The notes under the pieces are model-generated. The model worked only from the letters and a program-made list of their open reading frames with translations, had not been told where the DNA came from and searched no databases. Positions 24,830-34,173 of a DNA stretch of 64,000 nt are shown here, in pieces. Source of the DNA: UBA6022 sp049295575 (GTDB lineage Bacteria; Patescibacteriota; Saccharimonadia; Saccharimonadales; Saccharimonadaceae); contig JBAQQX010000002.1 of NCBI GenBank assembly GCA_049295575.1, forward strand, positions 434,001 to 498,000. Reading direction: 5' to 3'. The position numbers were made by a program, and so were the translations under genes. The number at the start of each line of letters is the position of its first letter. Positions within the stretch are counted from its first letter, which is position 1.

Positions 24830-25048
24830 CTAAATGCCGGCTAGTTTGTGCTTCTTTTGGAACCGAAGTATCTTGTCGCAAACATTGGGGTTCGTCGCCG
24901 CGAGCTCCAGAGCAAGTGCTCGAAGTGCGGCAGTTGCCTGCTTGAGGAACTCGGCATTCCGGAGCTGTTCGCTCAGGTGTCCAAATTCTTTCTTCGCCTC
25001 GGCAACGATAGCCTTGTCTTCTGCAATTTTGCTTCCCTTGATTCCCAT
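24830..25048 (-). CDS. small orphan protein, 72 aa
   Basis: A helical, Ala/Lys/Leu-rich soluble protein (MGIKGSKIAEDKAIVAEAKK) of unknown function. The ATG at 25048 follows an AGGAG ribosome site. A longer reading in another frame over the same bases lacks such a site. It lies 9 bp after the 99-aa gene, in the same operon. Confidence 0.62.
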   Translation of the reverse strand: MGIKGSKIAEDKAIVAEAKKEFGHLSEQLRNAEFLKQATAALRALALELAATNPNVCDKILRFQKKHKLAGI

Positions 25049-25057
25049 GTTTTTCTC

Positions 25058-25357
25058 CTATGCCTGATTGTTTGCGCACCGACGGACGTCGGCGAGCACC
25101 CTGCGAATCTGCAATGATTTGAGCGTTGGCATTGGACAGCGCGCAAGCGCCATGACCAATGCGTCATCCAACTCCCGATCTGTTGTTGCTACTTCGAGTT
25201 CAGGATTGAGAATCCGGGCACGTTCGATGGCCTCTCGACCATCACACGTAACCACGTATTCAACATGCATGTCGGAGAAATACTGTACGGCCACATTCCT
25301 GAGCCGTTGCACTTCATCGTTCATAACGGCACCTGCTTTCAATAAGACAGTTGTCAC
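25058..25357 (-). CDS. small orphan protein, 99 aa
   Basis: The 99-aa soluble protein begins at GTG 25357 behind AGGAAGG. It is alpha/beta by pattern (VQYFSDMHVEYVVTCDGREAIE) without a recognised family. It is the first gene of a two-gene operon inserted between rpoC and rpsL. A probable promoter (TTGCTT-17-TATTAT) overlaps the T-run of the rpoC terminator. Confidence 0.6.
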   Translation of the reverse strand: MTTVLLKAGAVMNDEVQRLRNVAVQYFSDMHVEYVVTCDGREAIERARILNPELEVATTDRELDDALVMALARCPMPTLKSLQIRRVLADVRRCANNQA

Positions 25358-25435
25358 GCTATATCCTTCCTGCTATCAGTCGGCCCACGAGGAGCCAAAA
25401 CGATTGATTTCAAGACAATGTGATAATATCATAAA

Positions 25436-25484
25436 ATTACAAAAAAAGCAATACCCCTGCTCTTTCGAACAGGGGTATTGCAGA
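25436..25484 (-). terminator. rpoBC terminator
   Basis: GCAATACCCCTG (25448-25459) pairs with CAGGGGTATTGC (25470-25481), a 12-bp perfect stem followed on the minus strand by seven T's. Confidence 0.93.
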
Positions 25485-25501
25485 GCCGATCTTTGAACTG
25501 C

Positions 25502-28500
25502 CTAGGCAGCTAGTTCGAGATCTTCGGCGATGTCTTCTTCAAGATCATCGTCTTCGTGGCGGTAGCCTTCAGCACCAGTACCTACAGGAATCTTGCGACC
25601 AATGATCACATTCTCCTTAAGGCCATGGAGACGGTCGACGCGACCGCTTGTTGCAGCGTTGATTAGCACACGAGTTGTGTCCTGGAACGACGCAGCAGAT
25701 AGGAAGCTGTCACTCCAGATTGATACCTTGGTAATACCAAGGAGCAATTGAGTGTAGCCCACAAGCTCTTTGCCTTCGGCAACAAGCTCAGCGTTCATAT
25801 CAACGACAGCAGCCTTAGACACGATATCACCAGTAACGAATGTACCGTCACCTGGATCTTCGATCTGTACGCGGCTGAACATCTGACGAACGATGATCTC
25901 AAGGTGCTTGTCGGCAACGTCTTGACCCTGTGCCGCGTAGATACGAAGCACTTCGTTCACGATGTAACGTTGTGTTGCTTCTGTACCCTTAAGGCGCATC
26001 AGGTCGTGTAGGTTCAATGAACCAGCTGTCAAACGATCACCAGCTTCTACGCTGTCGTTTGCGCTCACGACTAACTGCATTGTACCTGGGATTTCGTAGC
26101 GAACAGGTGCGCTTGCGTTTGCTGCAAGTACGAGCGTGTCTTCGGCAACTTCAAGTACGCCGTCGAATGGTGCGACAAGTGGCTTGCTTTCGCTCTCACC
26201 TGTTGCAAGTACATCACCAACCTTAACATTGCTGCCAGATTTCACGGTTACCGTACGGCCTTCGAGTGCGATGCGCTCGACATGACCTGCGGCTGGAGTA
26301 ACCTGAACGATATACTTCTTACCATCTTCCCATACGTCGACTAGACCAGTTACTTCAGTCATGAAGGCTTGACCCTTTGGCGAACGAGCTTCGAACAACT
26401 CTTCAACACGTGGGAGACCCTGGGTGATATCTCCACCAGCTTCTCCACCCTTGTGGAAGGTCTTAAGTGTCAGCTGTGTACCAGGCTCACCTACAGACTG
26501 AGCGGCGATAACACCGACAGGCTGAGCGTTTGCTACTAGTGCACCGGTCGACATGTCGATACCGTAGCTCTTTTGTGGAATACCACGAAGGTTCTTAGTT
26601 GAAAGAACACTTTGGATCTTCACGCTGTCGATATCTTTGTCGGCTTCAATTGCATCCGCGATAGCACGAGTAATGAGCTCGTCCTTAGCGATATGGCCAG
26701 GAATATCCTCTGCAGTGAAACGTCCAAAGAGACGGTTTGAGAAGTCGATCATCGTAAGCTCAGATTCGCTACGGTGAATCGCAAATCCTTCATCGTCACC
26801 AGCTTCGTCAGCGACAGTGAAGACATCCTGAGACACGTCAACAAGACGGCGAGTTAGGTAACCTGAGTCAGCAGTCTTAAGCGCGGTGTCGATTAGACCC
26901 TTACGTGCACCACGGGTTGCCACGAAAGCTTCCAGTGATGAAAGACCTTGCTTATAGTTGCTTCGGATCGGAAGCTCAATCTCACGGTTAGCCGAGTCAA
27001 CCATGATACCGATCATAGCTGATGCCCATTTAACGTTTGAGATATCACCACGAGCACCAGAGTTAACCATGACAGAGATACTTGTATCCATGTTCTTTAG
27101 CTCTGATTGCAAGAAGTCAGCGATCTTGCGGTCGGTACTTCGCCATGCGCCAACAGTCAAGCTGTAGCGTTCTTCTTCAGTAATAAGACCGTCGTCGAAC
27201 TGTTCAGAGATGAGTGCCGTCTTAGCATCACCCTCGGCAACAAATTCACCAGTTTCGCTAAATTCGATATAGTCATCTTTACCAGTTGATACAGCGGCAA
27301 TTGTTGCAAAACGGAAGGCAAGGCCTTTCATGCGGTCAGCAGTTTGCGCAGTAATAACGGCACCAGAATCGATAAAGATCTTAGCAAGAACCTTCTTAAG
27401 CTGCTTCTTGTTCTGAATAGAGTTATCGTATGGATACTCAGCTGGAAGAATCTCGTTAAAGAAGACGCGTCCAAGTGTTGTATCGCGGATTTCACCCTTT
27501 GTGTATACACGGATTGGAGTCTGTAGTTGGAGCACGCCCTTATCGTAGGCCATTTCAGCTTCGTAAACTGAGCTGTAAGCTTTACGAGTTTCAGTCTGAG
27601 CACTTGGCTTTTCGTACGTAAGGTAGTAATTACCAAGGACAACGTCCTGACCGATATTAAGAACTGGCGCACCGTCAGCAGGCTTCAAAAGGTTACTTGT
27701 CGCACTCATTAGTTCACGAGCTTCACGCTGCGCTTCTTTCGAGAGTGGCAAGTGAACAGCCATCTGGTCACCGTCGTAGTCGGCGTTAAATCCGTTAGCA
27801 ACGAGTGGGTGCAATTGAATTGCCTTTCCTTCTACAAGCTTTGGCTGGAAGGCCTGGATTGAAAGACGGTGAAGTGATGGCGCACGGTTCAAGAGAACGT
27901 ACTTACCTTCGATTACAGCGTCTAGTGCATCCCAAACAAGTGTGTCACCTGCTTCGATCAAACGAGTCGCAGAACGGATGTTGTGAGCATGCTCACCCTT
28001 TAGAAGCCAGCTAATAACAAATGGCTTAAACAGTTCGAGGGCCATCTGCTTCGGAAGACCACACTGGTCAATCTTAAGCTTTGGACCAACAACGATGACT
28101 GAACGGCCTGAGTAATCAACACGCTTACCGAGAAGGTTCTGGCGGAAACGACCCTGCTTACCCTTCAGCATGTCGCTGATTGACTTAAGACGGCGACGTC
28201 CACCAGTTGCGTTCACAGCACGACCGCCACGAGCGGCACTGTTATCAATCAAGGCATCGACAGCTTCTTGAAGCATACGCATTTCATTGCGACGAATCAC
28301 TTCAGGAGCGTTAAGGTCAACCAATTTTTTCAAACGGTTATTACGGTTAATAACACGGCGGTAAAGATCGTTAAGATCTGAGGTCGCAAAACGTCCACCA
28401 GTCAGCTGCACCATTGGACGTAGGTCCGGTGGAATCACAGGAAGAACTGTTAGGCAAAGACTATTTGGCTTAATACCAGCAGCAAGCATACCCTCGAGCA

Positions 28501-29335
28501 CCTTTAGGCGTTTTTGGAGTTTCTTTTCGCGTTGGCCTTTTGCTGTTTCAACTTCTTCAGAAAGTTCTTTGATAAGTGTCGTTAGATCAACTTCATCAAG
28601 GAGCGCCTTTAGTGCTGTACCACCCATACCAACAGTGATGATCTCTTCGTATTCTTCAGGAAGATTACGATAATCAACTTCGTTCATAAGTGAGTTTTTA
28701 ACAAGGCTATCGAGCTGAGCTTTCTTTACGTTAAACGTTTCGTTAAGCTCTTCAACTTCACGAGATTGCTGTTCAGCAAGTGCTTTTACATCAGCACCTT
28801 CTGCTTCAGCTTCCTTTTCGTAACGCATCTTGATAGCCATGCGGCCAGCTTCAGTCTCGGCTTCGAGATCTGAAAGGAACTGATCACGCTTTTCAGTATT
28901 AACTGAAAGTACGACATAAGTAGCAAAGTATGCCACACGTTCAAGGTTACGAACAGTAATACCAAGGATGAGGCTCATAGCACTTGGCGTACCACGCATG
29001 AACCAAATATGAGCTACCGGGGCAGCAAGGCTAATGTGAGCCATGCGCTCACGACGAACGATAGACTTGGTTACAAGCTCACCGTTCTTATCGATCGCAG
29101 CTTCGCGTGAACGAACACCCTTTAGCTTGCTGTCATGTGGGTTAATATCTTTAACTGGACCAAAGATACGCTCACAGAACAAACCATCGCGCTCAGGTTT
29201 CTGAGTACGGTAGTTGATTGTTTCTGGCTTAGTAACTTCGCCGTGGCTCCACTTGAGGATATCCTCAGGGCTGGCCACAGCAAGACGGACTGCGTCAAAG
29301 TCAGCAATACCGTTATTGGCGAGAATACGACTCAT
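25502..29335 (-). CDS. rpoC: RNA polymerase beta' subunit, both zinc sites lost
   Basis: The beta' subunit holds the catalytic magnesium. The 1277-aa protein has the active site [12 protein letters not shown] (usual NADFDGDQ), [14 protein letters not shown], and [15 protein letters not shown]. The N-terminal zinc ribbon, four Cys between GPVKD and RRERM in most bacteria, reads [20 protein letters not shown] with none. The second zinc site is also gone: EAGDDEG where E. coli has its first Cys, and SVLSTKN with GIPQKSYG where CxxxxxxCxxCYG is expected. Only three Cys exist in the whole chain. It starts two bases after rpoB. Confidence 0.97.
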   Translation of the reverse strand: MSRILANNGIADFDAVRLAVASPEDILKWSHGEVTKPETINYRTQKPERDGLFCERIFGPVKDINPHDSKLKGVRSREAAIDKNGELVTKSIVRRERMAHISLAAPVAHIWFMRGTPSAMSLILGITVRNLERVAYFATYVVLSVNTEKRDQFLSDLEAETEAGRMAIKMRYEKEAEAEGADVKALAEQQSREVEELNETFNVKKAQLDSLVKNSLMNEVDYRNLPEEYEEIITVGMGGTALKALLDEVDLTTLIKELSEEVETAKGQREKKLQKRLKVLEGMLAAGIKPNSLCLTVLPVIPPDLRPMVQLTGGRFATSDLNDLYRRVINRNNRLKKLVDLNAPEVIRRNEMRMLQEAVDALIDNSAARGGRAVNATGGRRRLKSISDMLKGKQGRFRQNLLGKRVDYSGRSVIVVGPKLKIDQCGLPKQMALELFKPFVISWLLKGEHAHNIRSATRLIEAGDTLVWDALDAVIEGKYVLLNRAPSLHRLSIQAFQPKLVEGKAIQLHPLVANGFNADYDGDQMAVHLPLSKEAQREARELMSATSNLLKPADGAPVLNIGQDVVLGNYYLTYEKPSAQTETRKAYSSVYEAEMAYDKGVLQLQTPIRVYTKGEIRDTTLGRVFFNEILPAEYPYDNSIQNKKQLKKVLAKIFIDSGAVITAQTADRMKGLAFRFATIAAVSTGKDDYIEFSETGEFVAEGDAKTALISEQFDDGLITEEERYSLTVGAWRSTDRKIADFLQSELKNMDTSISVMVNSGARGDISNVKWASAMIGIMVDSANREIELPIRSNYKQGLSSLEAFVATRGARKGLIDTALKTADSGYLTRRLVDVSQDVFTVADEAGDDEGFAIHRSESELTMIDFSNRLFGRFTAEDIPGHIAKDELITRAIADAIEADKDIDSVKIQSVLSTKNLRGIPQKSYGIDMSTGALVANAQPVGVIAAQSVGEPGTQLTLKTFHKGGEAGGDITQGLPRVEELFEARSPKGQAFMTEVTGLVDVWEDGKKYIVQVTPAAGHVERIALEGRTVTVKSGSNVKVGDVLATGESESKPLVAPFDGVLEVAEDTLVLAANASAPVRYEIPGTMQLVVSANDSVEAGDRLTAGSLNLHDLMRLKGTEATQRYIVNEVLRIYAAQGQDVADKHLEIIVRQMFSRVQIEDPGDGTFVTGDIVSKAAVVDMNAELVAEGKELVGYTQLLLGITKVSIWSDSFLSAASFQDTTRVLINAATSGRVDRLHGLKENVIIGRKIPVGTGAEGYRHEDDDLEEDIAEDLELAA

Positions 29336-29337
29336 TA

Positions 29338-32300
29338 TTACGCCTCCTCCTTAATTTCTTCAATTTCGTCAATATCTTGGATCGAAATACCATCTTCGAG
29401 GTCACCGAGTTCGTCAGCTTCGTCAAGGATTGTTTCAATTTCTTCGTCATCACTTACTGGTAGTGCAGGTACAGTCTTATCGGCAGGACCGCTTTCGGCG
29501 ATTACAATTTCAGCGTCAATGATTGCGTCTTCAGACTCATCAAGTAGGTCAACACGGAGGCCGAGTCCTTGAAGCTCTTTAACGAGGACGTTGAATGACT
29601 CTGGAAGTTTTGGACCAACGATTGCTTCATCTTTGATGATAGATTCGTAGGCTTTAGCACGTCCGTAAACATCGTCAGACTTAATTGTAAGCATTTCCTG
29701 AAGGGTTGTTGCGGCACCGTAAGCTTCGAGTGCCCATACTTCCATTTCTCCGAAACGCTGACCACCATTTTGCGCCTTACCACCGAGTGGCTGCTGGGTA
29801 ACCATTGTGTATGGACCAGTTGAACGGGCGTGAATCTTGTCACTTACCATGTGATGGAGCTTAATGATGTGCATGACACCAACAGTCGTACGCTCTTCAA
29901 ACGCTTCACCGTCACGACCATCAAACAACTGAACTTTACCGTCGCGGTTGTAACCGGCTTTTTCAAGTTCATCGCTAATAGTTTTGTCGGTTACACCGTT
30001 AAATGGAGGAGTTGCAACTTTGTAGCCGAGGGCACGTGCAGCCATACCAAGGTGAGTTTCAAATAGCTGACCGATGTTCATACGAGATGGCACACCGAGA
30101 GGGTTCAAGATCACGTCGACAGGAGTACCGTCTTCCATGAATGGCATATCCTCTGCAGGAAGAATACGTGCAACTACACCCTTGTTACCGTGACGACCAG
30201 CAAGCTTGTCACCTACAGAGATCTTGCGAAGCTGAGCAACGAAGATTTGAATCTGCATGAGAACACCAGCCTTAAGTTCGTGACCGTTTTCACGGCTAAA
30301 GATCTTAACACCAACTACTTTACCGCCACCAGCATTATTCATACGCTGTGATGTATCGCGAACATCTTTGGCTTTTTCACCGAAGATAGCACGCAGCAAT
30401 CGCTCTTCAGAACTGAGCTCTTGCTCACCCTTTGGAGTAATCTTACCAACAAGCACATCGCCGGCTTTTACCTCAGAACCGATCTGAACGATACCATTTT
30501 CATCGAGGTGACGAAGTGATTCTTCAGATACATTTGGAATGTCACGTGTGACAATCTCTGGACCAAGCTTTGTTTCACGAACTTCAACTGTGTAGTCCTT
30601 GATGTTGATGCTTGTTAGAGCATCTTCTTTAACGATGCGATCAGATAGAACGATCGCGTCGTCCATGTTGTAGCCACCCCAAGGCATGAAGGCAACCATA
30701 AGGTCACGACCAAGCGCGAGTTCACCGTCGGCAACTGAGGCACCTTCGATAAGAATATCGCCCGCAACAACCTTCTGGCCACGCTCAACGCGGACTTTTT
30801 GGTTGATTGAACGATCATCGTTACTCTTTGCAAAGTGAACGAGCTCGTAAATCTTTACACCGTCTTTATACTTAACGTGTACTTCGTCACCGTCAGCACG
30901 AACAACTTCACCGTCTGCTTCTGCAACGATTAATTGGCTCGTGTTCTTTGCAAGTTCAGCCTCAATACCAGTACCGACCGTTGGTGATTCTGGAGTAAGA
31001 AGTGGCACAGCCTGCTTCTGCATGTTTGAACCAGTAAGTGAACGGTCAACACGGTTTTTCTCGATAAACGGCACTAGTGATGCAGTTGAACCAAGAATCT
31101 GCTTGTGAGCAGCATCCATGTAAGTCACAGTTGAAGCATCAACCTGCTCTGGGAGGAGTCCATTACGAGCGCTCACACGCTCTGCAGCGAATGAACCGTC
31201 ATCGTTAAGCTCAGCACCAGCGTCGGCGATAACTTCAGTAATTTCCTGTGAAGCGTCGAGGTAAATAACTTCGTCAGTCACCTTGCCGTTTTCTACCTTA
31301 AGGTACGGAGTCTCAATGAAGCCGTATTCGTTAACGCGAGCATACGTAGCAAGGTTAAGTACGAGTCCAATGTTGGCGCCTTCAGGAGTTTCTACAGAAC
31401 ATAGGCGTCCGTAGTGAGTTGGGTGGGCGTCACGAACGTCAAAGCCAGCACGTTCACGAGAAAGACCACCAGGACCCATAGAGCTTAGGCGACGCTTGTG
31501 TGAAAGCTCCGCGAGCGGGTTAGTTTCATCCATAAGCTGTGAAAGCTGTGAGCTAGCGAAGAATTCACGGACCGCAGCAACAACTGGACGAGCATTAATG
31601 AGTTGACCTGGAGTAACACTCTCGAGGTCGCTCATGCTCATACGGTCCATTGCGTTACGTTGCATGCGGAGCATACCAACGCGGAACTGACGGGCAACAA
31701 GTTCACCAACAAGCTTGATACGACGGTTTGAAAGCGCGTCGATGTCATCGGCAGGATCTTGAGTGTTATTAAGACGAATGATTTCCTTAATGATAGCAAC
31801 GAGGTCGCTCATTTGGAAAACACGGTTTTCAGTTGTGTTAGCAACGTCAAGAGCAAGACGTTGGTTCAATTTGAAACGACCAACACGGCTGTAGTCAAAT
31901 CGCTTGAAGTCGAAGAACATACGCTCAATCATGCTGCGAGCGTTATCAACAGTCGCAAGATCGCCCGGGCGAAGTCGGCGATACACTTCAATCAACGCTT
32001 CGTTTGATCCACGTGCTGGATCTTTATCGAGGGTGGCATCGATATATTTCACATCACCAGTGTCAACGTCAGCAAAGAGAGCTTTAATCTCGCTTGTCTT
32101 GTTGTGACCAAGGGCGCGGAGCAATGTCGTTACAGGCAACTTACGGCGACGGTCGATTTTTACGTAGATAGTGCCGTTTGAAGCTGTCTCGAACTCAAGC
32201 CATGCACCACGGCCTGGGATAAGCTTAGCGCCGTAGTTATTGCGTCCGGCAGCAGCATCAGCTGTGAAGAATACACCTGCTGAACGAATAAGCTGAGAGA

Positions 32301-32700
32301 CAACAACACGCTCTGTACCGTTAATAACGAATGTACCCCGATCAGTCATCCACGGGTAATCACCAAGATAAATCTCTTGCTCTTTTACTTCACCGGTGAC
32401 CTTGTTAGTCAACTCGACGTTAGCGTGGAGTGGTGCGTCAAAGGTAACATTATTTTCTTTAGCATGAGCTTCAGTTACTTTTGGACTCTGGAATGCATAT
32501 TCCTTGAATCGCAGTTCGAGTTTCTGACCAGTGTAGTCCTCGATTGGATTAAGTTCTGCAAATATTTCGCTCAAACCAGTCTCGACGAATTCACGCCAAG
32601 AGTCTTTCTGGTGAGCGATGAGATTTGGTAGCGGAAGGGCTGTGTCGTCTTTCGTAAAGAAAACACGCTTACTCGCCGCGTCAGGCTTGGTTTTTGCCAT
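29338..32700 (-). CDS. rpoB: RNA polymerase beta subunit
   Basis: The beta subunit forms one pincer of RNA polymerase and the rifampicin pocket. The protein is 1120 aa from ATG 32700. The earlier in-frame TTG at 32715 would place the AGGAG ribosome site inside the gene, so it is rejected. The rifampicin region reads SSQLSQLMDETNPLAELSHKRRLSSMGPGG, with Gln, Asp, His and Ser at the main resistance sites. LCSVETPEGANIG and the C-terminal region are normal. The upstream rplJL genes, common elsewhere, are absent here. Confidence 0.97.
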   Translation of the reverse strand: MAKTKPDAASKRVFFTKDDTALPLPNLIAHQKDSWREFVETGLSEIFAELNPIEDYTGQKLELRFKEYAFQSPKVTEAHAKENNVTFDAPLHANVELTNKVTGEVKEQEIYLGDYPWMTDRGTFVINGTERVVVSQLIRSAGVFFTADAAAGRNNYGAKLIPGRGAWLEFETASNGTIYVKIDRRRKLPVTTLLRALGHNKTSEIKALFADVDTGDVKYIDATLDKDPARGSNEALIEVYRRLRPGDLATVDNARSMIERMFFDFKRFDYSRVGRFKLNQRLALDVANTTENRVFQMSDLVAIIKEIIRLNNTQDPADDIDALSNRRIKLVGELVARQFRVGMLRMQRNAMDRMSMSDLESVTPGQLINARPVVAAVREFFASSQLSQLMDETNPLAELSHKRRLSSMGPGGLSRERAGFDVRDAHPTHYGRLCSVETPEGANIGLVLNLATYARVNEYGFIETPYLKVENGKVTDEVIYLDASQEITEVIADAGAELNDDGSFAAERVSARNGLLPEQVDASTVTYMDAAHKQILGSTASLVPFIEKNRVDRSLTGSNMQKQAVPLLTPESPTVGTGIEAELAKNTSQLIVAEADGEVVRADGDEVHVKYKDGVKIYELVHFAKSNDDRSINQKVRVERGQKVVAGDILIEGASVADGELALGRDLMVAFMPWGGYNMDDAIVLSDRIVKEDALTSINIKDYTVEVRETKLGPEIVTRDIPNVSEESLRHLDENGIVQIGSEVKAGDVLVGKITPKGEQELSSEERLLRAIFGEKAKDVRDTSQRMNNAGGGKVVGVKIFSRENGHELKAGVLMQIQIFVAQLRKISVGDKLAGRHGNKGVVARILPAEDMPFMEDGTPVDVILNPLGVPSRMNIGQLFETHLGMAARALGYKVATPPFNGVTDKTISDELEKAGYNRDGKVQLFDGRDGEAFEERTTVGVMHIIKLHHMVSDKIHARSTGPYTMVTQQPLGGKAQNGGQRFGEMEVWALEAYGAATTLQEMLTIKSDDVYGRAKAYESIIKDEAIVGPKLPESFNVLVKELQGLGLRVDLLDESEDAIIDAEIVIAESGPADKTVPALPVSDDEEIETILDEADELGDLEDGISIQDIDEIEEIKEEA

Positions 32701-32865
32701 GGATGCTCCTCGCAATTGGATTATTGTTAGTTGGGTAATCGGCTCCGAAGATTCCCTAAACTATGGTCATTTCTCTGTTTGGTGCCACCCGACCAGAGAA
32801 CACACGTAACCACAGCTACACTACTTCTTAGTACCTATTGTGAAGTCTTCTCGGCAAATAGTCAA
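32701..32865 (-). promoter_or_regulatory. promoter and structured leader of rpoBC
   Basis: TTGACT (32860-32865), 17 nt, CACAAT (32837-32842). The leader of about 130 nt contains a TTCTCTG/CAGAGAA stem (32771-32777 with 32794-32800) around an inner GGT/ACC pairing. It may be a regulatory leader, but no known class is matched. Confidence 0.6.
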
Positions 32866-32873
32866 GGGGTAAT

Positions 32874-33674
32874 TTAGGCTATTAGCTGCACCGCTCCGTA
32901 ATCCACTACGACAGCAGTCGTATCGTCTACTTTTCGTGAGTAGTTCACCAGTGCATGTGCACAGGCTTTAGCTCCGAGCGCCCGACGCGTCAGACCAAGC
33001 CAGTCGAGCTCGCTCAACCGTTCATCTGGCCGATCACCGATCACACCATCTGTCACTAGAATCAAACGATCTCCGCGTTGCAGCTTAACTGATCCCCATT
33101 CTGTTCCTTGGCTAATCGTCATCGTGCCTGGTAGCGCCGTCAGCTGCTGACGCGGTACATAAGGGTCATAGCCATCGACCATGCCAAAGAAGTTATAAAG
33201 ACCATGTATTTGCTGGCCAGGCACCTCTTGCTTCAGGGTTTGCTCGCTCGTTTGACGGATAATCTGAGCTGGTCGACGAATCAAGAATTGTGAGTCACCC
33301 GCGCTTATATATGTGGCATGACCATCAGGTGTTACAACCATGCCAGTCAGTGTCGTTGCGCCCTGAGTTAATGCCGCCGCTCGCTGCAACCGATCAATCA
33401 GTCCATCGTGAATTCGCTCGCGGGCTTGCTCAGCTGTCGCTGGCAAGCCATGATGACTGAACACCTTCACGAAGGCAGCCAATACTTCCTTGGCTGCAAG
33501 GTCACTATGTGGCCGCGATCCGACGCCATCTGCAACAGCAAAGATACCGTCTTGTTGGTTGCATATATACGCATCCTGATTGAAGTGAGTGATCGGATAA
33601 GGCGGATAGCGGAGGACGTCACGCTTCTGCACTGCGTTGAGCTGCTCGGCTGCGGCACTGACAATATGTAACAT
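32874..33674 (-). CDS. PP2C-family protein phosphatase
   Basis: This metal-dependent Ser/Thr phosphatase domain would reverse Hanks-type kinase signalling. The 266-aa protein has the ordered metal motifs NQDAYICNQQDGIFAVADGVG, YISAGDSQFLI, RLILVTDGVIGD and VDDTTAVVVDY. No membrane segment. No partner kinase lies in the window. The promoter region is just upstream of rpoB's neighbour and the gene reads towards rpoB on the same strand. Confidence 0.88.
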   Translation of the reverse strand: MLHIVSAAAEQLNAVQKRDVLRYPPYPITHFNQDAYICNQQDGIFAVADGVGSRPHSDLAAKEVLAAFVKVFSHHGLPATAEQARERIHDGLIDRLQRAAALTQGATTLTGMVVTPDGHATYISAGDSQFLIRRPAQIIRQTSEQTLKQEVPGQQIHGLYNFFGMVDGYDPYVPRQQLTALPGTMTISQGTEWGSVKLQRGDRLILVTDGVIGDRPDERLSELDWLGLTRRALGAKACAHALVNYSRKVDDTTAVVVDYGAVQLIA

Positions 33675-33730
33675 ATCGCTCCTTATTTATAGAGCTATAT
33701 AATACTGATTCTTACAATTGGTCAAGGATA

Positions 33731-34033
33731 TTATATACGGTACGACATGATGCCTATAACAACCAGACTATCGACAACGACCCATAGTGTGTTTGACAGG
33801 ATCATAGGCCAAACCTTATGGCGTAGGCCATAGGCAAGAAAAAGACCAGCACAAACTAAGAAAGCAATCCACGATATGACCGATACGCCATCCGCCTTAC
33901 CCTGAAATACAGCTATTAACTGCGGTGTGGCACTGAGCGGATAAAGAATAGACACAAATAACACGAGACGATCAAATAGTTTGTCACTTCGGCTAGAAGA
34001 TTTCTTTTTAGTTGTATGAAGTGTCGTAAGCAT
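33731..34033 (-). CDS. PQ-loop / SemiSWEET-like membrane protein
   Basis: The 100-aa protein has a basic N-terminus and three membrane helices with the PQ motif ATPQLIAVFQGKADGVSVISW, as in SemiSWEET half-transporters that dimerise to move sugars. Substrate cannot be told. It is the gene upstream of the PP2C phosphatase and may share its transcript, with about 56 bp between. Confidence 0.78.
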   Translation of the reverse strand: MLTTLHTTKKKSSSRSDKLFDRLVLFVSILYPLSATPQLIAVFQGKADGVSVISWIAFLVCAGLFLAYGLRHKVWPMILSNTLWVVVDSLVVIGIMSYRI

Positions 34034-34173
34034 AAGAACTAGTATATCCCAATAGCCATACCGAGTTGTAAGAGGTTGTCATATTTTGGTTGTATTTTTT
34101 ACACTTTAATTAAGACGGCGACTCACCTATAACTAGGAGGAGTAAGCGCAAGCGTAAATTGGGGGTAGTGTCC

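Noticed and set aside
24780..25079. 99-aa frame overlapping the 72-aa orphan gene
   Set aside because: It runs into the terminator stem and lacks a ribosome site, while the 72-aa frame has AGGAG at good spacing.
32701..32715. rpoB start at TTG 32715
   Set aside because: It would put the AGGAG ribosome site inside the gene; ATG 32700 has correct spacing.
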